From the NCBI GenBank assembly GCA_963693365.1, contig CAVNZM010000005.1, forward strand, positions 1,550,001 to 1,614,000: 64,000 nt of DNA, read 5' to 3'. Origin of the DNA: Amoebidium appalachense (lineage: Eukaryota; Ichthyosporea). A program made the translations under genes and the position numbers. Of the stretch, positions 44,784-55,962 are shown in pieces (the first letter of the stretch is position 1; every line of letters begins with the position of its first letter). The notes beneath the pieces were generated by a model. The model did not search any database, had not been told where the DNA came from, and saw only the letters and a program-made list of their open reading frames with translations.

Positions 44784-44925
44784 GCGTTGACATTTAGAAT
44801 ATGAAACGATAAAGACTATAGACTGGCAATGGAATGCCAACACGTATTGCATGCTGCTTAAAAGACCCATGATCCCAACTAAACGGGAACAGACCAAGCC
44901 CGCACACGTGATATTCGACCAATGA

Positions 44926-45724
44926 TCACTCCCCATCACTGCGCAGTGAGTAGTCCCACACCCCCAACCCCCTCAGTCCCCGCCCAGCACGTGGCCGTAG
45001 TCTCGAAACCCACTCCCGCTCCTCCCGTCCACTCACTAAGATCCCCTCCTCACCTCCTCCTACCTCAGTCTTCACGCACACACCAACCTCTGTTTCAACC
45101 TTCACTACCTCCGTCCCAAACCCAACCCCTACACTTTGCATATCACTAAGTCCCTGGTCAAACGAAAACACCTCACTCTTCACATCTACCATATCAGCTT
45201 GCATTTTCTCCTCTACTTTAACATTTTCGCCATCCACACCCACCGTTTCCTCCTTCACCACCACTTCTGTCTTCACCTCCTTTTTCACCCTCACAGACTC
45301 CAATTTCTGCTGCAATGTCTTGAGGCGCTTAGTGGATGTGGGGTACGGAGCACGTGATTGTCCTCGTTCAAAACACGTGGTGTTGAGCGGGAAACGCCGG
45401 GTACAGAGTAGGTCTTTAACCCTTTCGTAGCGGTCTAGGTCACGCCGAGCGAGTTTTGATTGAAGGGCCTCAATTTCTTGGACTAGGAAGGCACGGGGAA
45501 GACGGACACGTTCAAACGGCTCAAGTTTGGTGGAGTCGAGCTTGTCAAACTGCGGGGATGGAGAAAGTAAGAGAGATTGAAAATGATGATTGTTAACAAG
45601 ACAATGCATTGTCAAAGGGGAGAAAAAAGCACGACAAGGCTCCACATTTCAAGCTGATGACGGTGAAAAATGAAAGTTCTATATTTGATGGAATACTATG
45701 GGGGTCCCGAAGAAGGGAGAGGGA

Positions 45725-45781
<57 letters not shown>

Positions 45782-45906
45782 AGAGAGAGAGAAAGAGGGG
45801 ATTAACATGAAAACAATCAATAAGCTTAAGGAACCCATATAATGCCAACGTTGTGTGTAAAAAAAATAAGGGGGGAAAAAAATATAAAAAAAATAAAGGA
45901 GGAGGA

Positions 45907-45941
<35 letters not shown>

Positions 45942-46262
45942 GTTGGCACACACATGAATCACACGCAGCTACAATCACTCAAATTGCCACAGTGTACATG
46001 TCACATGTCCGTTCCAAATGAGAAACATAGAAAACCACACCTTAAAGTCGTAGCCCCGTGCCTTGCCTTCCAAATGCACGGTGTAGAGGTAGGCCTCCAC
46101 AAACGAGGCAGGGTCCTTAGCCAACATCACAGGCAGACACTGGGGGTGATTGATCCACCCACGGCCATTTGCGATGGATGCCTTGAGCGCGAGGGTCTCG
46201 CGCCAGAGTGCAACTAGTCCCTTGTTGTCGACAAGGTCCAGACGGCAAACGAAAATGCGCAT
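44926..46262 (-). CDS. Pyrimidine-dimer DNA glycosylase (endonuclease V / Pyr_excise family) with SUMO-motif tail
   Basis: Two exons, 46262-46041 and 45549-44926, give 281 aa. The ATG at 46262 is the first in frame. Residues 1-74 (MRIFVCRLDLVDNKGLVALW, then RETLALKASI and NHPQ) and the start of exon 2 (FDKLD...LVQEIEALQSKLARRDLDRY) match bacterial relatives of phage T4 endonuclease V, which excise UV-induced cyclobutane pyrimidine dimers and cut the abasic site. Glu22 in WRE lines up with the catalytic Glu of that family; residue 2 is Arg rather than Thr. Family members are usually well under 200 aa. Here the last ~110 residues add at least seven V-K-x-E sites (VKKE, VKTE, VKEE, VKVE, VKSE, VKVE, VKTE), the SUMO-attachment consensus, which suggests a nuclear protein. 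Similarity is recalled, not searched. It is divergent from the methyltransferase gene at 47021. Confidence 0.75.
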
Positions 46263-46615
46263 GGTGGCGGTGTGTGCGTTGATAATAAGTGCAGTGTGTT
46301 GTGTGCGTGATGGGAACAATGGATAAACGGACAAGAACTCAAAAAGCGAAGGTTTCAACTCCCTGGTAAAGGGTCAAGAGAAAGCTTGTTGTTTGTCTAC
46401 AAGGGAAACCGAGTTGAAGAGAGCTTGTTGTTTTGTCTCAAGGGAAACCAAGTTGAATGAAGATTGTAACGTGAGGCCACTCAGGCCAGTGCGTTTTATA
46501 GCACGGGGTGGAGCAAATAGGAAAACATGAACTCGGCATATCTAAGGAGGAACCACTTCTCGAACCAAAATGAATGCGAAAACAAAACAAAGGATGCATC
46601 CCCCGCCGCTGAGGG

Positions 46616-46625
46616 CCATATATGG
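46616..46625. promoter_or_regulatory. CArG box 1
   Basis: CCATATATGG, a perfect palindromic CC(A/T)6GG match, exactly 60 bases from an identical second box. Confidence 0.5.
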
Positions 46626-46675
46626 AGCTAAATGGCATGCTCTGGTTGGCTTATTGGTTCAAAGACCATATATGG

Positions 46676-46685
46676 TGTTTAACAA
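46676..46685. promoter_or_regulatory. CArG box 2
   Basis: Second CCATATATGG, identical to the box at 46616. Confidence 0.5.
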
Positions 46686-46793
46686 GTTGCTTGGATTGGT
46701 GGGTAATGACATCACTATGAGGTATGTGAATTGGCCCCATTTCTAGCCAATCAATATGGTCCTCACTCCGGCAAAGAATGTGGCTCACTCTGA

Positions 46794-46801
46794 TGACGTC
46801 A
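46794..46801. promoter_or_regulatory. CRE palindrome next to a CCAAT box
   Basis: TGACGTCA, the full cAMP-response-element/bZIP palindrome, directly followed by CCAATA, about 220 bases before the methyltransferase ATG. Confidence 0.5.
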
Positions 46802-47020
46802 CCAATAGATCCATAAACTGTACACTCAGCGGCACGTGTTTTACCCTTCCAGTCCCAGTCCCAGTTTCTTTCGATTTTTTTGTTTTATTCTTGCATTGGA
46901 TGAAGGTTCTTGGAACATCTTTGAATATATACGTGGCACACACTCACATTAGTCTTTCAGAGATTTAACTTCCAGACACTTTATCTTTTAATTAGTAATG
47001 CTGGCGTGATCTATGCAAAC

Positions 47021-48526
47021 ATGAAGCGGCCGGGGTCAGCGAAAACGAGCTTCAAGGGCAAAAAACCCAAGACATCTGAAGGAACACCATCAGAAAAACA
47101 AAATGCAAGAGTCGATAGTGTTGTATCCATAGATATACAGCACACGCAAACAGAAACTAGGAGGCAGAAGCACCAACACACAAACGTAGCGCCTGCAGGA
47201 CACGAACTGCCCAAAGCTTACGGAAAAGACTATGTTCCTCGCTCAAAACTCAAGCCTTGGAACGAGAAAGAAACAGACAAAGATGCACTCGCATATGCAG
47301 CGAAAACAGTCGTCGGTGCGGAAAGTTACCCCACACCAACACAAGAGCTACTCAGACACAAGCTAGTCACTGGTTTGAGAGAGACACTAACGAATCGATG
47401 CAAAGCGGAAGGTGTGAGTGTGCCACTGAACGCATATGAGAGGTGGCACTTCATTGAGACGATGGCAGACAGGGGGAAGAAGGATGCGGACTCACTTGTT
47501 CCCAGTTGCGAAAAACCGTCCGGGGCACTGGTGAAACAGTTCGTCGCTTGTGGTTTAGATGCGGACGCGGCCAAGAGAATAGAGGGGGATATGGTGGTTG
47601 CAGCCAAGAGTGCAGTGAAGGCATTGAGAGACGGAAGTAAGAAGGGCGTCAACAAAGATACGTGTGAGGTGGTAAGGAATAAACACAATATGGATTTTGT
47701 TTCTGGCAAGGTGCTGGTAAAGCTCAACTACCCGCACTATGATAAACTTCGCGAGCTGTGGGTGCGTCATTCGGGCACACCGGGAACAGATGCAGACATA
47801 AATGAAACCAAACTTCACAACGCAATCTTCTGCCTCCTTTTGCGCTACAAATCGCTGCAGGGCCACGGGTTCCAAGCAGCCGTGCCCGAGCAGGTTTTTG
47901 ACGTTTTACTGAGCGAATTTGGGTGCAGGTTTGAGTGTTTTGCCTCCCCCCTCAACTGCCGTTATGCACCGTATGCCAGCGCATTTTTGGACACAGACTC
48001 ACGGTTCGGGTCTGTCGGGTCTTTTTTCGAATTTCGGCCTGCACATGGGGTTTACGAGGTTAACCCCCCCTTTGTGGCCGAGTTGATGGGGTCTATGGTC
48101 GACCACATGGAGAGTTTGCTCGCGTTAACCTCGCAAGCGTTGTGTTTTGTGGTGTTTATCCCTGGTTGGACTGAAACCGACGTGTGGGCACGCCTTTCCA
48201 CCGGAAAGTTCAATGCAAAACAAATTGTCATTGCGGCTATTGACCATGGGTACTCCTCGGGTGCGCAACACCAAGACAGAGACAGATATCGTGTTTCGTC
48301 CTTTGACACCGGCGTGTTTTTTTTACAAAACGACGCAGGGAAGGAGAAGTGGAAGGTGACGGAGAGTGTAGAGAAGAATATTAGGAAGGCCTTTGCGCAA
48401 GCGTTGCCAACAAAACAGGAGGCCCTGAGGAGGGTGAGGACGGGCAAGGGATTTGGGGCACTAGGGGCCTTGAAGGGGGAGAAGGAGGTGAAGGGGAAGA
48501 AGTTTAGGAGGCAGAAACGAAAGTAG
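47021..48526 (+). CDS. PCIF1-family N6-adenine methyltransferase, intronless
   Basis: One uninterrupted frame of 501 aa from ATG 47021 (an in-frame GTG at 47006 is less likely). PCIF1 (CAPAM) methylates N6 of the cap-adjacent 2'-O-methyladenosine of mRNA in the nucleus. The C-terminal half matches that family: LNCRYAPYASAFLDTDSRFG, then the catalytic N-P-P-F at residues 348-351, then MVDHMESLL, FVVFIPGW, YSSGAQHQ and VFFLQNDAGKEKW. The N-terminus is basic (KRPGSAKTSFKGKKPK), a likely nuclear localisation signal. The WW domain that tethers animal PCIF1 to RNA polymerase II is not visible, and the protein is shorter than the roughly 700-residue animal form. It ends in a Lys/Arg-rich tail. The lack of introns contrasts with the neighbours and hints at retroposition or transfer. 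Substrate (cap, internal RNA or DNA) is open. Confidence 0.88.
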   Translation: MKRPGSAKTSFKGKKPKTSEGTPSEKQNARVDSVVSIDIQHTQTETRRQKHQHTNVAPAGHELPKAYGKDYVPRSKLKPWNEKETDKDALAYAAKTVVGAESYPTPTQELLRHKLVTGLRETLTNRCKAEGVSVPLNAYERWHFIETMADRGKKDADSLVPSCEKPSGALVKQFVACGLDADAAKRIEGDMVVAAKSAVKALRDGSKKGVNKDTCEVVRNKHNMDFVSGKVLVKLNYPHYDKLRELWVRHSGTPGTDADINETKLHNAIFCLLLRYKSLQGHGFQAAVPEQVFDVLLSEFGCRFECFASPLNCRYAPYASAFLDTDSRFGSVGSFFEFRPAHGVYEVNPPFVAELMGSMVDHMESLLALTSQALCFVVFIPGWTETDVWARLSTGKFNAKQIVIAAIDHGYSSGAQHQDRDRYRVSSFDTGVFFLQNDAGKEKWKVTESVEKNIRKAFAQALPTKQEALRRVRTGKGFGALGALKGEKEVKGKKFRRQKRK

Positions 48527-48619
48527 GCCTCGGTCTTTGGGAGTGAGGGGTCGTGTAGTGGTAGAGCTCAGTTTTTCCTTTCCTTCTCAGACTTCGCCTC
48601 CTCCTTTTTTTTTTTTTTT

Positions 48620-48673
<54 letters not shown>

Positions 48674-48713
48674 TTTTCGCCATTCAAAAATGATTTTTAT
48701 GTGGGAGGCCCCT

Positions 48714-48746
<33 letters not shown>

Positions 48747-49767
48747 CTTCGGAGATATGCATTTGGGGGATTTTCTTGATGTGCAAAATTATGCGCGGAT
48801 CTGCCGCGAGAATGATGACAACACGTGTTATTGAGTATGAAATTGTGTTAGCTGGTTCAAGTATATGTGTTTTTTAAGTTTTTGAATCGAGCTTGTGGGT
48901 TGATGCCTTTCCGTTTTGTTGTTGAGTGCAATTGTACTTGTTTTGAGTTCCATGTTTTTTTACTATTTACTTTTTTCGACGTTAGGATGTTTACCACCAT
49001 TTAACAGGTATATCACCAGTATTAGAGAGGCTCATGGGCTTCGTTTGCAACGCCATAATGGGTTCTATTAACCATCTTCAACTCCCAAATTTCTATAAAA
49101 CCCAATTCTTTTCAAAGGATATAATAAGATAGCCGTATACGTACGGTCGTGCAGCCGTACTCTGTGGTTGCATGGTCTATAAATGGTAATTACAGCTGGT
49201 CTTAAGCACCTCGAAGTTGAGAATGGTTGCTGCTATGAAAATGTGTGCTAAATCGGTCCTGCCCTGCCTCCCCCCCCCCCCCCCCCCAATTCCTCCCCAC
49301 CCCCACGCCCGATGACTTGGGCCTAGGATGGGTTCTGCTTAGGTTGCATGCTGCGCGTGTATGTAGCCGATGCATATGTTGCATACTTGATCATGAATGT
49401 GTGCTTATAAATGTGATCTGCACAGTGTTTCCCCTCATGCGTGTGGTTCTACTTCGTACTGACAGATGCCACCCGATTGCGAGGCCTCCTCTTCCCTCCC
49501 CCCCCTGCCTCCTCCGACTACTCCCCGTCCTCCTCACTTAGCCCGGCCGGCCGTCCGCCCACTCCACCCCAGCCAGACTGTCTCTCTACCCGGCCTGGCG
49601 CAAATGTGTAATACATGCTGACCTGCGGACACGCAGCAAACTCACTCTCTACTACAGACACACAAAGTCACAACAGCAACACGCACCTCTCTGTGTTGCT
49701 CTCATGTGGGCTCGGCCCTCGGGGGAGTGCGGGAGGGGAAAAGGGGAGGGGGGGGGGGGGGGGGGGG

Positions 49768-49845
49768 ATAAGGGGGGAGGCCTGGGGGGAGGGGGGGGGG
49801 GGGGGATAAGGGGGGAGGCCTGGGGGGAGGGGGGGGGGGGGGGGG
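49768..49845 (+). repeat. 38 bp tandem duplication inside G-tracts
   Basis: GATAAGGGGGGAGGCCTGGG occurs at about 49768 and again at about 49806, each followed by a G-run. Confidence 0.85.
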
Positions 49846-50289
49846 GGGGGGGACGGTGACCGGCTCTCATATTTGAGGGACGGGAGATCTAGAGCTCGAG
49901 AGGGGGGGGGGGGGGGGGGGGGAGGGGGGAGGGGGGGGGGGGGGGGGGGGGGGAGGGGGTGGGGGGGGGGGGGGGAGGGGGGGGGGGGGAGGGGGGGGGG
50001 GGGGGGGGGGGGAAGAAGCCAATACCGTCTATTTAGTATTGCTGAGATAGCCAACTGTGCACCCATGGCCAGGTGTATGTTTATTTTTTTTTTTTTTTTT
50101 AATTATCCTGTCCGTTTACTTTGCCCGGAGGCGCCCCTTAGGAGCCCCTCGCACGGTGCATGGGAACTACCGTCCTCCACTAATGAGCGCCAATGCTGTG
50201 TGTCCGTCGTCCCCTTAGCTAATATTAGATTTAACCAGCTAGAGTGCTAGTACTGTAGCAAGAAAGGGAAGGGCCCAAACACATCGGCT

Positions 50290-50500
50290 GAGTCAAATTG
50301 CTCCGAGCAGAATTTTTCTGCAAAATAAAACAGAGTTATTCTGCACAAAGCAGAATTACTCAGCAAAAGCAGAATCACTCTCCTTTTAAATAGCAGATTG
50401 ATTCTGCTAAAAGCGTAATCAATCTGCAAAAAGCAGAATTGTTCTGCTATCGAAAGCAGAATAATTCGGCTACAGGCAGAATAATTCGGCTAAGAACAGA
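50290..50500. repeat. GCAGAATnATTCTGC short palindrome cluster, locus 1
   Basis: About ten degenerate copies of GCAGAAT and its complement ATTCTGC spaced 10-25 bases apart, such as AAGCAGAATTGTTCTGCT and GCAGAATAATTCGGCT. A similar cluster lies at 59690-60045. Confidence 0.8.
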
Positions 50501-52299
50501 GACGGTTTGCTCTTGCATGGATACATCACGTGGGGCGCCACCACACCCCGAGTGGCGCAGGGTCCCCAAAATGTCCCCCGAATGCATCAGGTATGCGCTA
50601 TTAATAATATGGATGTTGTTCTGAACATCACGTGTCCATATGGCCACTTGTGTGTATACGTGTCACGGGTATGTTATCCGCAGTGTGTGCCTGCCCTCCT
50701 CCTCCTCCTCCTCCCCCCCCCCTCCCCGGGCCGGTCACCCATCCGGCTACTGAGTGTGCGCGTGCACGCCCCCAGCATTTGTCGTCACGGTGGCCAGCAA
50801 CAAGACGCAATTGCATCAACGTCAGACACATGTGATCACACATTTCGCTTACAGTACGATGTGTGTGTGTGTCACATATATTCAGCATATTGTGCCACAC
50901 ACGTGTGTATAAAGCGTGGTAGTGTTTGTGTGTTTGTGTGTATGTGTGCATTTGCGTGCGTGTGTGCGTGCGTGTGTAAGTGTGTGTGCGTGTGTGTACG
51001 TGTGACATTGTGACGTGGGTGCCCGTGCGTGCGTGTCCTTCAATATGCCGTTTGTGTGTGTGTGTTCATGTTACGTTGGATCATGATGGACCATGTACGT
51101 ACCAGGAGTACGTTGTAGCTTTCCTTTTTTTGACTTACCCTTAAATTAGCCGTACATGTACCATGGCTGAGCTAATATTAGCTGTGTGTGCGTTCGTATG
51201 TGCTGGGTGGCATGCACGTGCCTGTGGTGGGGCGTGAGTCGTGACACGTGGAGTCATTTGCAGCGTGACGCATCGCCTCAAGATCCACCAATCAACGATG
51301 TCGACCGGACAAACTTCCAAACTCCATTGCCTTGGTGAATATGCAGAGGAAGGGCAAATCACCAACCACACAACGATAGCAGCATAGCAACGCAAAAACA
51401 AGTACAAAAAGATTCGGCGTTCATCAGTATATATAATTAGATAAATAGACCTAAATTAGTATAACAAAAACATGTTAATGATTCACAAGCAACCTGTTTT
51501 AACTGGTATTAATGCAAATGCAACAAGGGAAACTGAGCGACATTTCCGAGGTTGTGCGGGGTGCGAGCCAAGTTCCACAACCCTGATTTTGCCCTCGTCT
51601 AATTTGCATCCAACCAGCTGGGCAGATCTAGGAGCTTTACCTTCCAGGGAGCCAATGGAAACGCCGGATTCAGTGGAACAAGGCAGAACAAGGAAACCCG
51701 GCATTTTCCTTGTCAGTCTCAACAAGGAAGGGTTGTTAATTAGTATTTATCATTGCCTGTTCGAAGAGCTATATAGCACTGGGCGGGGGAAATTTTTTTT
51801 GTGCATACATAGTCGTGCACCGTGCTGGCTTTACACTGGCGATGTTTTTCGTGGTTCGGCGGATCTGACACGTTCACTCGCCCACACACGCAAAAAAAAA
51901 AAAAAAAAAAAGCCTTTCAATTCTGTCACTTTGCGGTAGCCCACTGTGAATGCCCTTGGGTCTGCAAAGGTGCACTACCTGCAGTAAATTGGTTTGTTAG
52001 TATACATGTAGACATACAGAAATCAGGCACTACCCCCTTGATACTGGTACTGAATATTATCTGGTACATCAACGGTTGGCTTTAGTAAGCCCGTAACAAC
52101 AGCACACGGAATTCATGTGGACCACCATCCATACATTACTAAATTAAAAAACATTAGGAGAGAGGATTTCCACAAGCTGATGTCAGAAACTAATCTGCAA
52201 CAGCACTTCATTCCATCCCATAATATTAGATTTGGTTCTTGAGAAAGAGCGTCGGTGAAAAGGTGACCTGCCTACACCGTTTCACTTCATTCAGACAAA

Positions 52300-55124
52300 A
52301 TGCCACAACAGCAATGCCACGGACACGTATGGCCATGTGGGGCCAAGGGGCTGTTGTTTGCAATACTTGCAACATGCTCTGTGTTCTGTTTGCTCTGGGT
52401 CATTGCACTCTCCACCCCTAGTGCCAGCATAAAAATGATTACAGAGGCGGAAAATACGCGCCAGGTAGCATCAATTAATAAGGAATATGTGCCATTGGGT
52501 GGCGCGGATTTGGTTGATTCTGATTGGACGCAAAGGGAGGTGCAGCAGAGAATAATGGAGTGGAGGGCACGTGGCTACATTCCTATGAGTGCAAACAGTG
52601 GCAAGCCGTTTGACAGCGTCAGCAATATCACTGACTTGAAGGATGTGAGGTGGGTGTCCTCGACCCTACCATGACATTTGTGCATTGTAAACCCTGGGTT
52701 GGGATTTGTAAATTAGTGAGTGAGGGTCTGATACTATGGATAATAGTTCTAAGGCTCTGTTAGGGCATTAAAACCACCCACACCACCACCAAAAAATCGT
52801 AATATGGATACAATTGCACGTCATGCACATGCATTGCTGTTGTCTTAATTCAGCACGCACGCACTCTCACACTTGCGTACACGGGGAAAGACATGCACGC
52901 ACATTTATTTTCAGTTACATGGTACCCAAAATTCTCTGTCGCACTGACCATTGCACACACACATGTTCAAAGGTCTTAGGCAAATTTGAATGCACTTACT
53001 GACTTGCATACACGTAATTTCTCAGCATATCCTCCCCCTGCCGAGCTCTGCTCGAGGCACTTAGTCTGTAGCGCCCCATTTTGTAAACGCTACACTTTAT
53101 TCTCAGTTTTTTGCATGATGTGTCTCGAGACCCCGCTTTCTCCCCCCGATCCGCCTCTTGGCTCCCCCCCTCTTGGGGAGTCCGGGAACGGGAGAGTAAA
53201 AAAGGAAACCAACGTGCAACTCCAGTTTCAGGCCACAAGCACAATTATTCTGAGATATTGCAATTGAACACCGGCACAGACACGCACACGCACACGCGGA
53301 CGCCCACGCACACGCACACACATGCGCACACACACACCTACACACACACGCACACGCACGCGCACATGCACACACACACGCACACGCACGCACGCCTGCA
53401 CACACGCGCAAACCCGCACACGTGCACACACACACACTACATACATATGCACGCAGGCACGCACGCAGGCACGCACACACGCACGCACGCACGCACGTGC
53501 ACACACATCTTCACTTTTTCTCCCCGCTTCTTCTCACTACAGTTCCCTTATCCCCTGTTTAGTGGAACAAACCCTTCCCCCCTCCCCTCCCGCCCCAGCC
53601 CCACCCTTCTCTCCCGTGACTCCGTTCTCCGTCCAAACTCCATACCCCGCCCCACCCCCCCGCTCCCCATCTCCTTTCCCTCCCCCCCCTTGTAGGATGC
53701 CACTATTTTCTCACCTTACCTGCACGCCGTACGCTACCCCGTTGCATACTCAAACGGTTTGCCTTTTACAGGTGGTCTAAGGGTGTGACTATACCACAAG
53801 GTTTTAAAGTCGCACCAAGAGGACAAAAGCCAATCCCAGCACTCGTTCATTTTTTTAAAGCCGACCAGGGGTCAATCAGATTGACAGAATATATCAGCAT
53901 TTCAAGCGCCATGACACATTTGCCCAATGGGAAAGCCATACTGCACGCCATATATGGCAATCCACCCAACAATGCCTATCTTTCACATTTGATGGAGCAG
54001 GGCCTTGAGGTCCGCCCTTACAACAAAACGATTATTGATGAGAGGTGACATGGGAGGTGGAGCATGCGGGGGTGTTTGGGGGGGGGGGGGGGGGGGGGGG
54101 GGGAGGGGGGGGGAGGGGGGGGGGGGGGGGGGGGAGGGGAGAGGACGGAGAGAGAGTGAGGGGGAGGGGGGGGGGGGGGGGGGAGAGGGGGAGGGGAGAT
54201 GAGCAAAGGAAAAAAGAGATGGGGATGGAGATGGGAAGGGTTGTTTTTTTATATCAAGGCTTTTAGTGTTTTTGTGGGGGGGAAGAAGGGGGGGAGGGGG
54301 AGGGGAGGAGGGCAATCATCCCCGGAGGTTTATAGTCGAACTTAAAAGGCAGTTATCTGGAAATGATCCCACACCAAACCTGACAACAAACCCAACAAAC
54401 TCCCCTCGCCCCCCCCCCCCCCCCCCCCCCCCCTCCACCCCCTTCCACCCTCTTTCCCCCCCCCCTGCCCTTGCCCCTCCCCCCCCCCCTTCCCCTCCCC
54501 CCTCCCCTCCCCCCTCCCCCCCCCCCCTCCACCCCCTTCCACCCTCTTTCCCTCTCCCCCTGCCCTTGCCCCTCCCCCCCCCTTCCCCTGCTCCCCTCTC
54601 CCCCCCTCCCCCCCCCCCCTTTAGATTACTCCGTTCTGTACAGTGATATCTCTCGCCCCTCCCTCCGCCCCTCCCCCCCCCCCCTCCCCCCCCCCTCTCC
54701 TCATCCCCCTTGTGCACTTTCAAATTGCAACATTTGCATGTGTTGTAGTGAATGTGTACTCATACTCTGTAATACATTTTACCTTCCTCTACCCCCATCC
54801 CCCGGGTGCCCGGCCCCTATGCCCCAAAACACTCCACAGCAAGCACAATCACATGCTGAACAGACCCCCCCCCCCCCCCCCACCCCACCACCACCACACA
54901 CACACACACATCCACCGTTTTTCCTCTGCCCACTCACCCTTCTCCTTTTCCCCCTTTACAGGCTGGCCAAGTTGGGTAAGAACATCAGCACCAGCTACAC
55001 CATGGCACACTACTCAGATTTTGCACGGATCGACATTGTAAGTTCTTTGGGGGGGTTCTATTTTGACACCGATGCAGTCGTTGTGTCCAACCTGGAGCCT
55101 TTGCGCCACTCACCACTGGTATTT

Positions 55125-55160
<36 letters not shown>

Positions 55161-55872
55161 CCACTCCCCCCTTCCCTCCCCGCTCAATCCCTCCCCCCCA
55201 CCCCCCACTCCTCCAACTCCCTCCTTTCCACCCTCCCCCCTACCACCCTTCCAAACTCAAGCCAACCAACTTCCACTAGGGCCACCACCGTGAATCGTGG
55301 TGCATTTTCATAGAGATTGAAACACAGTATCACCTCCGTTATCACTCTCCCCCTACTTTGATTTCTGTGTACAACTATTGTGAAACCTTCTCCACAAGCC
55401 CATACCAACATTTCTAATCAGCACACACCAACGTTTGTTTCCAATCTTTCATCTTCCTTTCGAGACCAGATGCACTGCTACCACGACAATACTGCACTGG
55501 CACACGCGCACACACTGTCATACCTGGACATCTGAACATGAACAGCCCTACGTGGGCGGACGCTTACACACAAGGTGGCATACAAATACCACACACACAC
55601 ACACACACACACACACAACATGCACGCACACAACATGCACGCACACACGCGCACGCACACACGGGCACGCACACACGCGCACGCACACACACACACACAT
55701 ACACACACGCATACATGCACACACGCACACGCACGCACACACACACACACACACACACACCCACACACACAAATCCACACACACATACACACACACACAC
55801 ACACAAATACGCACACGCACACACGGACCCACATGCACGCACGTGCACACACACACACATACACACATACAC

Positions 55873-55962
<90 letters not shown>

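Larger units (their letters stand above)
42550..44925. other. Intergenic, between transporter and glycosylase genes
   Basis: The two genes converge here. AATAAA at 43119-43124 is a candidate poly(A) signal for the transporter, about 570 bases past its stop. CA/TG runs (43640-43677, 44390-44420, 44530-44605), G-tracts, and two tandem repeats (listed separately) fill the rest. No gene seen. Confidence 0.55.
46263..47020. promoter_or_regulatory. Shared bidirectional promoter region
   Basis: 758 bases between two divergent start codons. Contents: a two-copy direct repeat (46383-46418 and 46422-46457), two identical CArG boxes CCATATATGG (46616-46625, 46676-46685), four CCAAT-type words (ATTGGTT near 46654, GATTGG near 46695, CCAATC near 46748, CCAATA near 46802), a perfect CRE TGACGTCA (46794-46801), and a TATA-like AATATATA near 46922 in front of the + gene. 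Confidence 0.6.
48527..52299. other. Intergenic, repeats and no firm gene
   Basis: T- and G-runs (48605-48671, 48716-48746), a 38 bp G-bordered duplication (49768-49845), long G blocks (49902-50012), GCAGAAT palindrome repeats (50295-50495) and TG runs. TATAAA-like words near 49095 and 49178 have no supported gene behind them. A 155-codon open frame at 51472-51939 (+) has no recognisable features. Confidence 0.5.

Noticed and set aside
48544-48575. tRNA-like string GTGTAGTGGTAGAGCTC
   Set aside because: Resembles a D-arm, but no matching acceptor stem, anticodon arm or T-arm follows; T- and G-runs come next.
51472-51939. 155-codon + strand frame
   Set aside because: Ends in an A-run, no motif, no splice pattern and no neighbour support; cannot be told from chance.
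53948-53957. CCATATATGG in glycosyltransferase exon 2
   Set aside because: Lies within codons of a well-supported exon, far from a promoter; probably chance.
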